Origin: Sulfitobacter sp. | Lineage (GTDB): Bacteria > Pseudomonadota > Alphaproteobacteria > Rhodobacterales > Rhodobacteraceae | DNA length: 5,529 bases | Assembly: GCA_026421135.1 (NCBI GenBank) | Contig: JAPKCR010000201.1 | Location: 1 to 5,529 of the forward strand | Direction of reading: 5' to 3' | Part shown: positions 1-5,529 of the stretch, one piece after another | Position numbering within the stretch: position 1 is the stretch's first letter | Layout of the letters: each line of letters opens with the position of its first letter | Made by a program: the position numbers and the translations under genes | Notes under the pieces: generated by a model | The model's input: only the letters and a program-made list of their open reading frames with translations | Told to the model about the DNA's origin: nothing | The model's database searches: none

Positions 1-357
1 CAGGAAATCAAGGACATAGCCATACAAGAGCCGGTCTACGACATTGGCGAGCGCACCGCCAATCATCAAGCCTGCGCTGACTTTGGCCCAATAGCCCAAA
101 GCATGCCGATAGGCCCAAAACAGAACACCCGCACATATTGCGCAAGCCAATGCGATCAATATCCACCGGCTTGCGTCCGCTCCATCGCCGAAAAGGCCAA
201 AGTTGATGCCACGGTTTTCACCGTACCGGAAATTGATAAGCGGCGGCAGAACATCAATCGTGCGGATGCGGCTTAGCTCCATCGCGTGGATCACGATGTA
301 TTTGCTAAACTGATCCAGAATGAAGGCCACAAAGCTAGCCCAGAAAATGATACGCAT
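1..357 (-). CDS. lspA: Lipoprotein signal peptidase (signal peptidase II), C-terminus cut by window edge
   Basis: Inner-membrane aspartic protease that cleaves the signal peptide of prolipoproteins after Lgt has lipidated the lipobox cysteine. The 119 visible residues start MRIIFWASFVAFILDQFSKY, with the family DQxxK motif at residues 15-19 at the end of the first membrane segment. An asparagine-rich loop follows (GENRGINFG, 46-54). Two further hydrophobic segments lie at about 66-81 and 89-104. The catalytic-site blocks are GGALANVVDRL (100-110; Asp108) and VLDF (115-118; Asp117), which match the two catalytic aspartates of the family. The NxxDR block is preceded by Ala where many family members have Gly. 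The start is the ATG at 357-355, with a modest AAGG ribosome site (364-367) 6 bases upstream. It begins 30 bases after the purH stop on the same strand, so it is probably co-transcribed. The rest of the protein (usually about 160 residues in all) lies outside the window. Identification is firm. Confidence 0.93.
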   Translation of the reverse strand, partial: MRIIFWASFVAFILDQFSKYIVIHAMELSRIRTIDVLPPLINFRYGENRGINFGLFGDGADASRWILIALACAICAGVLFWAYRHALGYWAKVSAGLMIGGALANVVDRLLYGYVLDFL

Positions 358-387
358 AATGAGCCTTTTTAGCTTCGCGTTAGAACC

Positions 388-1974
388 TTAATGCCGGAAA
401 TGGCGCATCCCGGTAAAGACCATTGCAAGCCCGGCCTCGTCTGCCGCTGCAATCACTTCGTCGTCACGCATCGACCCGCCCGGTTGGATCAGTGCCGTCG
501 CACCGGCCTCGGCTGCAGTGATCAGACCATCAGCAAAGGGAAAGAACGCATCAGACGCCACGACAGACCCTTGGGTCAATGGCGCGGGCAGGCCCATGAC
601 CTCGGCCATGTCTTGCGCCTTACGGGCCGCGATACGGGTGCTATCGACGCGGCTCATTTGGCCGGCCCCAACGCCTACGGTTGCACCGTCTTTGACGTAG
701 ATGATTGCGTTGGATTTCACGTGCTTGGCGACAGTCCACGCGAACATCATATCTGCAAGTTCCTGATCCGACGGCTGGCGCTTGGTCACCACCTTGAGGT
801 CGTCCATCGTGATCCGGCCCACGTCTTTGTCCTGCACCAGATAGCCGCCAGAAACTTGGCGAAACGCCAGCGCTGCCACGGACGGATCAGCCAGACCGTT
901 GGTCGTCAGCAGGCGCAGGTTCTTTTTCTTGGCAAATATCGCTTTGGCGTCTTCGGTCGCACCGGGGGCGATCACGACTTCGGTAAAGATTTCGCTGATA
1001 GCTTCGGCTGTTTCACCGTCCAATGTCTGGTTCAATGCAATGATGCCGCCAAAGGCCGACGTCCGGTCGCAGTCAAACGCACGGGAATAGGCATCGACCA
1101 TCGACGTACCACGTGCCACGCCGCAAGGGTTTGCGTGCTTTATGATCGCGCAAGCGGGCCCTTGTGACGGGTCAAATTCGCTGACCAGTTCATAGGCTGC
1201 ATCAGTATCGTTGATGTTATTGTAGGACAGTTCCTTGCCCTGATGCTGGGTCGCAGTGGCAACGCCAGGGCGGTTTGAGCCGTCTGTGTAAAATGCTGCC
1301 GATTGATGCGGATTTTCGCCATAACGCAGGGTCTGCGCCAATGTGCCGCCAACAGTACGACGTCGCGGCGTGCCGCCAACCTGTGCTGCCATCCACGTGC
1401 TGACGGCTGTGTCATAAGCAGCTGTGCGTGCATAAGCTGTTTGGGCCAAACGCTGGCGCAAGGAATAGGACGTCTGACCGTTATTTTCCCGTAGTTCCTT
1501 GATCACCACGGAGTAGTCTTCGACATCGACGATCACGTTTACAAAACCGTGGTTCTTCGCAGCAGAGCGGATCATCGCAGGGCCACCGATGTCGATGTTC
1601 TCGATCACTTCGGCGTAATCGGCACCTTTGGCAACTGTTTCCTCGAACGGGTACAGATTGACGACCACCAGATCGATAGCGTTGATGCCGTGCTTATCCA
1701 TTGCCGCGACATGTTCATCATTGTCCCGCAGCGCCAGCAATCCACCGTGCACGACCGGGTGCAGGGTCTTGACCCGACCATCCATCATTTCAGGAAATCC
1801 CGTCACTTCGGACACGTCTTTCACGGCAAGCCCGGCATCGCGTAATGCCTTGGCGGTGCCGCCAGTGCTCAGCAATTCGACCCCGTGGGATGCCAACGCC
1901 TGACCAAGTTCGACCAAACCGGTCTTGTCAGAAACAGAAAGAAGCGCGCGGGAGACGGGGTGAAGATCGGGCAT
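388..1974 (-). CDS. purH: Bifunctional AICAR formyltransferase / IMP cyclohydrolase
   Basis: Cytosolic enzyme for the last two steps of de novo purine synthesis: it formylates AICAR with 10-formyl-THF, then closes the ring to give IMP. From the chosen start it has 528 residues, close to the usual size (about 529 in E. coli). The N-terminal MGS-like cyclohydrolase domain (about 1-190) shows SVSDKTG (13-19), STGGT (36-40), [17 protein letters not shown] (57-73), NLYPF (106-110) and [17 protein letters not shown] (126-142). The transferase domain shows LRYGENPHQ (216-224), the catalytic KHANPCG block (279-285; Lys279-His280), SAFGGI (306-311), KSNAI (420-424), [10 protein letters not shown] (474-483) and a C-terminal MRHFRH. 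The frame stays open upstream to an ATG at 2088, but the first 38 residues there would overlap the heparinase-like gene and are unlike the family. ATG 1974 has AAGGA 8 bases upstream. It lies 16 bases after the heparinase-like stop and 30 before lspA, which suggests one operon. No key residue appears to be missing. Confidence 0.97.
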   Translation of the reverse strand: MPDLHPVSRALLSVSDKTGLVELGQALASHGVELLSTGGTAKALRDAGLAVKDVSEVTGFPEMMDGRVKTLHPVVHGGLLALRDNDEHVAAMDKHGINAIDLVVVNLYPFEETVAKGADYAEVIENIDIGGPAMIRSAAKNHGFVNVIVDVEDYSVVIKELRENNGQTSYSLRQRLAQTAYARTAAYDTAVSTWMAAQVGGTPRRRTVGGTLAQTLRYGENPHQSAAFYTDGSNRPGVATATQHQGKELSYNNINDTDAAYELVSEFDPSQGPACAIIKHANPCGVARGTSMVDAYSRAFDCDRTSAFGGIIALNQTLDGETAEAISEIFTEVVIAPGATEDAKAIFAKKKNLRLLTTNGLADPSVAALAFRQVSGGYLVQDKDVGRITMDDLKVVTKRQPSDQELADMMFAWTVAKHVKSNAIIYVKDGATVGVGAGQMSRVDSTRIAARKAQDMAEVMGLPAPLTQGSVVASDAFFPFADGLITAAEAGATALIQPGGSMRDDEVIAAADEAGLAMVFTGMRHFRH

Positions 1975-1982
1975 AATGGGGT

Positions 1983-1987
1983 TCCTT
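1983..1987 (-). promoter_or_regulatory. Ribosome binding site deciding the purH start
   Basis: The minus strand reads AAGGA here, 8 bases before the ATG at 1974-1972, within the 16-base gap after the heparinase-like stop codon (1993-1991). The competing in-frame ATGs at 2004, 2007 and 2088 have no comparable purine-rich site just upstream. This supports a 528-residue PurH that begins MPDLHPVSR. Confidence 0.6.
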
Positions 1988-1990
1988 GGG

Positions 1991-3739
1991 TCAGTCTTGG
2001 TCATCATACGGATCGTCAAAAGACAGATCCCGCACGCCAATCGCAGTTTCCTGCGCTTTGGACAAGGACCACCTGACCCGCGTGGCATCGGTTGTGGCGC
2101 GTCCAGCGAGCAGAATTTGCAATGATGCGCGTGGCCTTAAACGATTGCGCTCAAGGTAAACACTTGGTTCCAAAGATAATTTATGGATGCCATCATGACG
2201 GAATACCCAAATCTCTCCGCTTTTTTGTGCCATCGAAATTGCGGCTCCGCCCAGATCAAGTGTCGCATCAACATCAGGGTGCAGATGGAATCGGATCTCG
2301 AACGGGATGCCCCTAAGCTTTACGGCGTCCATTTCACGGTCAAATTGGCGCCTTTCGGCATCTTCAATTGCCAGCAGCATATCTTCGCCCGCGACAGCGC
2401 GCCCGTCAAAGGTCAATTCAATTGTGCGGGCGTGGGTCAACCCGAACCCCGCAACATAGCCGTTGTGCGCCCCCTCGAATTTGGTCCCGTCGCTGACGGC
2501 ACCAATTTCAACCGGAACAAAGGTCGGACCATCGATCAAAGCTTCTTGGCCGGTATGACGGTCCGCCTCGGCTAAACGCGCGCTTGAATACCCACCAAGC
2601 GACAAACCTGAGTGGGACGGCGTCGCACGCCCAGCCCTGCGCCATTCTGGCCCAAATGACGCGCCTGAACCGCAGTTAACTATCAATGGCCTGCGCCCTG
2701 ATGTCAGCTCAAATGCAAGGGTCGAGGCATGGGCATTCAACGACTCTGCCCCGTCCGGTGGCGCACTTGCGTCGATAATCACGCTGGTCCGCCCCGCCGA
2801 CAGCCGCGCGTATCCCATCGAGAGCCCATCGGGTTGACGCGTTTTGATCTTGGCCGTCGACAACGCGTGGTCCAGCCACCCCTCGGCCCCGCGCCCGCCA
2901 CCATGAAATCGTGCCAAACCGCCATCTGAATGACGCAAGGTGCGCAGCGTTGGCGCAATACGTTCTATTGCGGCCATATGCGCCTTGGGCGTGCCACGCC
3001 CAGCATCGCTTAGCGCGGCGGCGGCCCAAGTTAGCAGAGTAAACACCTGCAGCAGCTCTTCGGGGTTGCGCGTTGGCAAACCGCCCTGCTCATCAATCTG
3101 GGTAGCGCATTCGCGCGCCAATGCCTTGACCGCTGGGTCCGCCAGAGTTTCCAGCCCTTCGAGGGAAAGGCCTGCATAGATCAATCCAGTCAACGCCTCA
3201 AAACGGGGCAACCCCGGGGCGGCTGCGTGCCACCGGCGGGATAGAAAGTAAGTCTGACTAACCAAGGACCGATAAAAGGCATCGCTTTGGTCTTGCTCGG
3301 TACCACGCAAGACGAACAAAGCATGGTTGATCCATCGGATCACACGCCTCCCCGTCAGATCAGGGGTCCAGCCGATCCCGCGGCCCTTGCCGAACTGATC
3401 TATCCAGCCCCAAAGCCATCCTTGTGCTGTTTCGCGCGCTTTCAGGTCACCGACAGCGGCCAGATCGTCCATCCAAGCGAAGCCGTGCAATTCTTGTGTG
3501 AATTCCTGATCCGGCGATGCAACATCCCACAGGGTTTCAGCGTCCTGTGCCTCGATCAATGTGCCTGAAAACAGCAAATTGCCTGCAATCAGCTGCCTGC
3601 CACGCGCAAATGATCCGATCGTGCGCGGCTCGGGTGATGACACGAACCCTTTTGCATAAGCACGGGTCTTGGTGGCCGCGCGCGCGTGCCAATGGTTCAA
3701 GAAACGCGTCTTTCGCGCGTGAAAACTGGTACTGATCAT
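1991..3739 (-). CDS. Heparinase II/III family protein, probably cytoplasmic, substrate unknown
   Basis: 582-residue protein of the heparinase II/III-like fold, which otherwise includes polysaccharide lyases acting on uronic-acid polymers. The N-terminus ([17 protein letters not shown]) is basic and has no hydrophobic signal segment, so secretion by Sec is unlikely. A Trp/Leu-rich, mostly helical region at about 65-300 fits the alpha/alpha toroid; it includes [15 protein letters not shown] (40-54) and [12 protein letters not shown] (271-282). The C-terminal beta-sandwich (about 305-560) carries the blocks most typical of the family: HASTLAFEL (337-345), PLIVNCGSG (351-359), HSGLSL (376-381) and HLHP (486-489 region). 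The start is the ATG at 3739, with AAGGG 7 bases upstream. It lies between rsmB and purH on the same strand, 16 bases before purH. By eye the toroid motif lacks the tyrosine used by characterised lyases, so enzymatic activity is uncertain. Family membership is well supported; a heparin-degrading role is not. A function in envelope or exopolysaccharide metabolism is only a guess. Confidence 0.85.
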   Translation of the reverse strand: MISTSFHARKTRFLNHWHARAATKTRAYAKGFVSSPEPRTIGSFARGRQLIAGNLLFSGTLIEAQDAETLWDVASPDQEFTQELHGFAWMDDLAAVGDLKARETAQGWLWGWIDQFGKGRGIGWTPDLTGRRVIRWINHALFVLRGTEQDQSDAFYRSLVSQTYFLSRRWHAAAPGLPRFEALTGLIYAGLSLEGLETLADPAVKALARECATQIDEQGGLPTRNPEELLQVFTLLTWAAAALSDAGRGTPKAHMAAIERIAPTLRTLRHSDGGLARFHGGGRGAEGWLDHALSTAKIKTRQPDGLSMGYARLSAGRTSVIIDASAPPDGAESLNAHASTLAFELTSGRRPLIVNCGSGASFGPEWRRAGRATPSHSGLSLGGYSSARLAEADRHTGQEALIDGPTFVPVEIGAVSDGTKFEGAHNGYVAGFGLTHARTIELTFDGRAVAGEDMLLAIEDAERRQFDREMDAVKLRGIPFEIRFHLHPDVDATLDLGGAAISMAQKSGEIWVFRHDGIHKLSLEPSVYLERNRLRPRASLQILLAGRATTDATRVRWSLSKAQETAIGVRDLSFDDPYDDQD

Positions 3740-3746
3740 GCTGCTG

Positions 3747-3751
3747 CCCTT
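3747..3751 (-). promoter_or_regulatory. Ribosome binding site of the heparinase-like gene
   Basis: The minus strand reads AAGGG, 7 bases before the ATG at 3739-3737. It supports this ATG as the start and falls within the expected leader of the putative promoter at 3776-3804. Confidence 0.5.
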
Positions 3752-3775
3752 GTACGCTCTGGTGGCGTTTGGAAA

Positions 3776-3804
3776 ACTATACGCTCAGATTGCCCCCAAG
3801 TCAC
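3776..3804 (-). promoter_or_regulatory. Candidate sigma70-type promoter for heparinase-like gene, purH and lspA
   Basis: On the minus strand, GTGACT (3804-3799; four of six matches to TTGACA) is followed after exactly 17 bases by TATAGT (3781-3776; five of six matches to TATAAT). A transcript would start near 3769, leaving a leader of about 30 bases that contains the AAGGG ribosome site before the ATG at 3739. The position in the only sizeable gap of the minus-strand cluster is what an internal operon promoter would need. I read this by eye and have no expression data; rsmB read-through could also supply these genes. Confidence 0.4.
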
Positions 3805-3836
3805 CGCATTTTGACCGACAGTTTTTGCCGCTCATC

Positions 3837-3852
3837 AGTTTCAGGTGAAACT
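3837..3852 (-). other. Small perfect inverted repeat just after rsmB stop
   Basis: AGTTTC and GAAACT flank a 4-base loop, a perfect 6-base-pair stem that begins 2 bases after the rsmB TGA (3856-3854). The stem is A/T-rich and no run of T follows on the minus strand, so it does not look like a strong intrinsic terminator. It could slow decay of the rsmB message, attenuate read-through, or be chance. Confidence 0.25.
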
Positions 3853-3853
3853 T

Positions 3854-5125
3854 TCAGCCCGCCTTGCGCAAACAAGCAATATAAAACCCGTCCATTCCGC
3901 CACGGTCTGCCCAATAATCCGGCCGTAATCGCAGCCCACCTTCGGAGCTGATCCATGCCGGATCAATACCTTCAACATCTAGGGCTGTGCGATCGACGGA
4001 CATATCCGAGTGCCGCTCTAGCGCTTCGTCAACCTGCACTTCGCCCTCGTCAGGCAGGAGCGAGCATGTGCAAAACACCAAACGCCCGCCGGGGTTCAAC
4101 AAAGACCACGCGTGATCGATCATCTCTGCCTGCAACTCGATCAGTTCGCCGAATTCGGATCCGTCTTTGGCATGAGGCAAGTCCGGATGACGGCGAATCG
4201 TTCCGGTTGCCGAACAAGGCGCATCCAGCAGGATCGCGTCGAACTGGCCTTCAAACCTGCGCGCATCAACCACAACGACCTTTGCCGGCAGATGAACCCG
4301 CGCAAGGTTTTCACGAACGCGCTGCATTCGTGGCTTTGAGCTGTCGACTGCCGTGACCTGCGCCCCTGCTGCGGCCAATTGCATTGTTTTGCCCCCGGGT
4401 GCCGCACATAAGTCCAATACCGCCTCGCCTTTTTGGGGGGCCAGTATTTTGACAGGCAATGCAGCGGCGGCATCCTGTACCCACCAATCTCCTTCGGCAA
4501 ATCCGGGCATTGTTGTCACCTGCCCCGCGTCCTTGACGCGCACTGACCCGGTCGGCAAGACCACACCGCCAACAGCCTCTGCCAAGGCTGCGGGGTCTTT
4601 CTTGGCCGTCAAATCAAGCGGAGCACCGGCGAAATGGGCGGCTTCAATTCCTGTTATTGCTTCCGGACCCCAGGCTTCGGTCAGTGGACCGCGCAGCCAT
4701 TTTGGTAAACGGGGGGATCGCAGCGCGTCCCATGCCTCGGGTCCTTCGGTTGCGATTTTGCGCAGAACAGCGTTGGTCAGACCCTTGAGGTGACCCAGTT
4801 TATTATGGCTCGCGACCAGTTCAACCATCGCATTTACAACGCCATGCGCCGCACCGCCCTGACAAAGCTCAACAGTCCCGACCCGCAATGCGTTGCGCAC
4901 CGTAAGCGGCGGATACTTCGATAGGTGCTTTTGCAAAAGCCGATCCGCGCGTTCCATCCCGCGCAGCGTATCAAGGGCCAGACGTTGGGCGCGGGCACGA
5001 TCATCAGGGGGCAGCTTGTCGAGGGCACCCGAAGCCAAAAGTTCGGACATCAGGCTTTCTTCCCCCAGAATCATATCGAGAAGATAAACCGCACTTCTGC
5101 GGGCCTGAACGCCGGTATCTGACAT
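3854..5125 (-). CDS. rsmB: RsmB/NOP family 16S rRNA cytosine-C5 methyltransferase
   Basis: Cytosolic SAM-dependent methyltransferase; the family type member makes m5C967 in 16S rRNA. The chosen start gives 423 residues. An N-terminal NusB-like RNA-binding domain (about 5-128) ends with LTNAVLRKI (116-124). A linker region includes WWVQDAAAALPV (214-225). The Rossmann methyltransferase core then shows motif I VLDLCAAPGGKT (236-247, SAM binding), motif IV DAPCSATGTIRRHPD (301-315, with Cys304) and motif VI CTCSLLPDEGE (352-362, with Cys354, expected to be the nucleophile). MDGFYIACL (411-419) is the usual C-terminal block. All key residues are present. The start is uncertain: ATG 5125 has a weak AAGAAAG 8 bases upstream, and its product begins near the conserved domain. 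An in-frame ATG at 5170 would add 15 polar residues but has no visible ribosome site and would leave only about 45 bases to the divergent gene. RsmB is favoured over other family members by the NusB-like domain. Confidence 0.93.
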   Translation of the reverse strand: MSDTGVQARRSAVYLLDMILGEESLMSELLASGALDKLPPDDRARAQRLALDTLRGMERADRLLQKHLSKYPPLTVRNALRVGTVELCQGGAAHGVVNAMVELVASHNKLGHLKGLTNAVLRKIATEGPEAWDALRSPRLPKWLRGPLTEAWGPEAITGIEAAHFAGAPLDLTAKKDPAALAEAVGGVVLPTGSVRVKDAGQVTTMPGFAEGDWWVQDAAAALPVKILAPQKGEAVLDLCAAPGGKTMQLAAAGAQVTAVDSSKPRMQRVRENLARVHLPAKVVVVDARRFEGQFDAILLDAPCSATGTIRRHPDLPHAKDGSEFGELIELQAEMIDHAWSLLNPGGRLVFCTCSLLPDEGEVQVDEALERHSDMSVDRTALDVEGIDPAWISSEGGLRLRPDYWADRGGMDGFYIACLRKAG

Positions 5126-5156
5126 GCGAAATGCTTTCTTGCTTGGATCGCTCGGG

Positions 5157-5184
5157 TTGTCTGAGCGCATGTACGGCGTATATC
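5157..5184 (+). promoter_or_regulatory. Weak candidate promoter for the DUF1674 gene
   Basis: TTGTCT (5157-5162) and TATATC (5179-5184) are 16 bases apart, each with about four of six consensus matches. A start near 5191 would leave a leader of about 25 bases with the GAGGA ribosome site at 5204-5208. On the opposite strand a similarly weak pair, TTGAGG (5203-5198) and TATACG (5182-5177), spaced 15 bases, could serve rsmB and shares the same TATA core. Neither is strong; the region is reported because both divergent genes need a promoter here. Confidence 0.2.
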
Positions 5185-5215
5185 AAGGGGACCGTAGCCT
5201 CAAGAGGATGAGATG

Positions 5216-5494
5216 ATGACAGAAGCAGGCCCAAAACCGATGCCACGCCCACCCCATGATCCCCAGCCTATGCCGGAACCGGGCCCCGATTTGCCACCGG
5301 AGCCAGCACCGGGGCCCCACCCGATGATCGCCCAAGACCTGCCCCCGGCTGCCCAGCGCGCTTTGGCAGAAGCCGCCGAGCGGCGGAAAAAGTCACAAGA
5401 AATGGAATTGCCACCCGAACTCGGCGGCAGAGACGGGCCAGAGCCTGTACGCTATGGCGATTGGGAAAAGAAAGGAATTGCAGTCGATTTTTGA
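5216..5494 (+). CDS. DUF1674 / SDHAF4-like small protein (probable succinate dehydrogenase assembly factor)
   Basis: 92-residue soluble protein. The last 25 residues carry the DUF1674 signature: ELGGRDGPEPVRYGDWEKKG (68-87) followed by IAVDF to the C-terminus. In mitochondria the same domain is SDHAF4 (yeast Sdh8), which binds the flavinated SdhA subunit and promotes its assembly into complex II; the bacterial role is inferred from that. Residues 1-39 are proline-rich (about 14 Pro, with PGP and PxP units) and probably disordered. Residues 41-63 are an Ala/Glu/Arg/Lys-rich likely helix. There is no signal peptide or membrane segment. ATG codons at 5213 and 5216 are adjacent; GAGGA at 5204-5208 is 4 bases from the first and 7 from the second, so the second is preferred. 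It is divergent from rsmB. No sdh genes are visible in the window. Confidence 0.85.
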   Translation: MTEAGPKPMPRPPHDPQPMPEPGPDLPPEPAPGPHPMIAQDLPPAAQRALAEAAERRKKSQEMELPPELGGRDGPEPVRYGDWEKKGIAVDF

Positions 5495-5529
5495 TTAACC
5501 GCATTTTGATGTGGCCGAATTCTTCCAAA

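Noticed and set aside
391..1167. Open frame of 258 codons on the plus strand, opposite purH
   Set aside because: It lies wholly antisense to a firmly identified purH. Its product is Cys/His/Arg-rich with no recognisable domain, and such open antisense frames are common in GC-rich DNA.
1975..2088. Longer purH start at 2088, adding 38 residues
   Set aside because: The added residues overlap the end of the heparinase-like gene, do not resemble PurH, and the internal ATG at 1974 has a good ribosome site and gives the usual family length.
3955..4793. Two end-overlapping plus-strand open frames (133 and 146 codons) opposite rsmB, resembling a coupled gene pair
   Set aside because: Both are antisense to the conserved methyltransferase core of rsmB, the products are low-complexity Ala/Arg/Pro/Ser-rich, and no ribosome site or family motif is seen.
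5277..5320. Tandem repeat in the DUF1674 gene
   Set aside because: The two GGGCCCC-containing stretches are similar but diverged and irregularly spaced; Pro-Gly codon bias explains them, so no repeat feature is listed.
5499..5514. Possible terminator after the DUF1674 gene (CCGCAT-TTTG-ATGTGG)
   Set aside because: The stem has only six pairs including one G-T, and no T tract follows, so it is too weak to call; the window ends 15 bases later.

Overview
The window looks like a piece of an alphaproteobacterial chromosome, most likely from the Rhodobacteraceae (marine Roseobacter-type). The reasons are the character of the proteins, moderately high GC, and the gene order rsmB - heparinase II/III-like gene - purH - lspA, which I associate with that group from general knowledge. 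No species can be named from the sequence alone. The DNA is almost entirely coding. There are no RNA genes, insertion sequences, CRISPR arrays, phage genes or long repeats, and no gene-free stretch longer than about 115 bases.

Four genes lie on the minus strand and read right to left. rsmB (16S rRNA m5C methyltransferase; stop at 3854) comes first. After a 113-base gap follows a 582-residue heparinase II/III-like protein (1991-3739), then purH (388-1974) after only 16 bases, then lspA (start at 357), which runs off the left edge after 119 residues. The short gaps suggest that the last three form one transcription unit. A plausible sigma70-type promoter sits in the rsmB-heparinase gap (3776-3804), so this unit may be transcribed apart from rsmB. 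On the right, a small gene (5216-5494) points the opposite way and encodes a DUF1674/SDHAF4-like protein with a proline-rich N-terminus.

The known genes are housekeeping: rRNA modification, the last two steps of de novo IMP synthesis, lipoprotein signal peptide processing, and probably assembly of succinate dehydrogenase. They share no single pathway. The odd member is the heparinase-like protein. It has the family's toroid plus beta-sandwich layout but no signal peptide, and it appears to lack the tyrosine expected at the lyase active site, so its function is open. I see no clear new multi-gene system here. The best leads are the role of that protein and the internal promoter.
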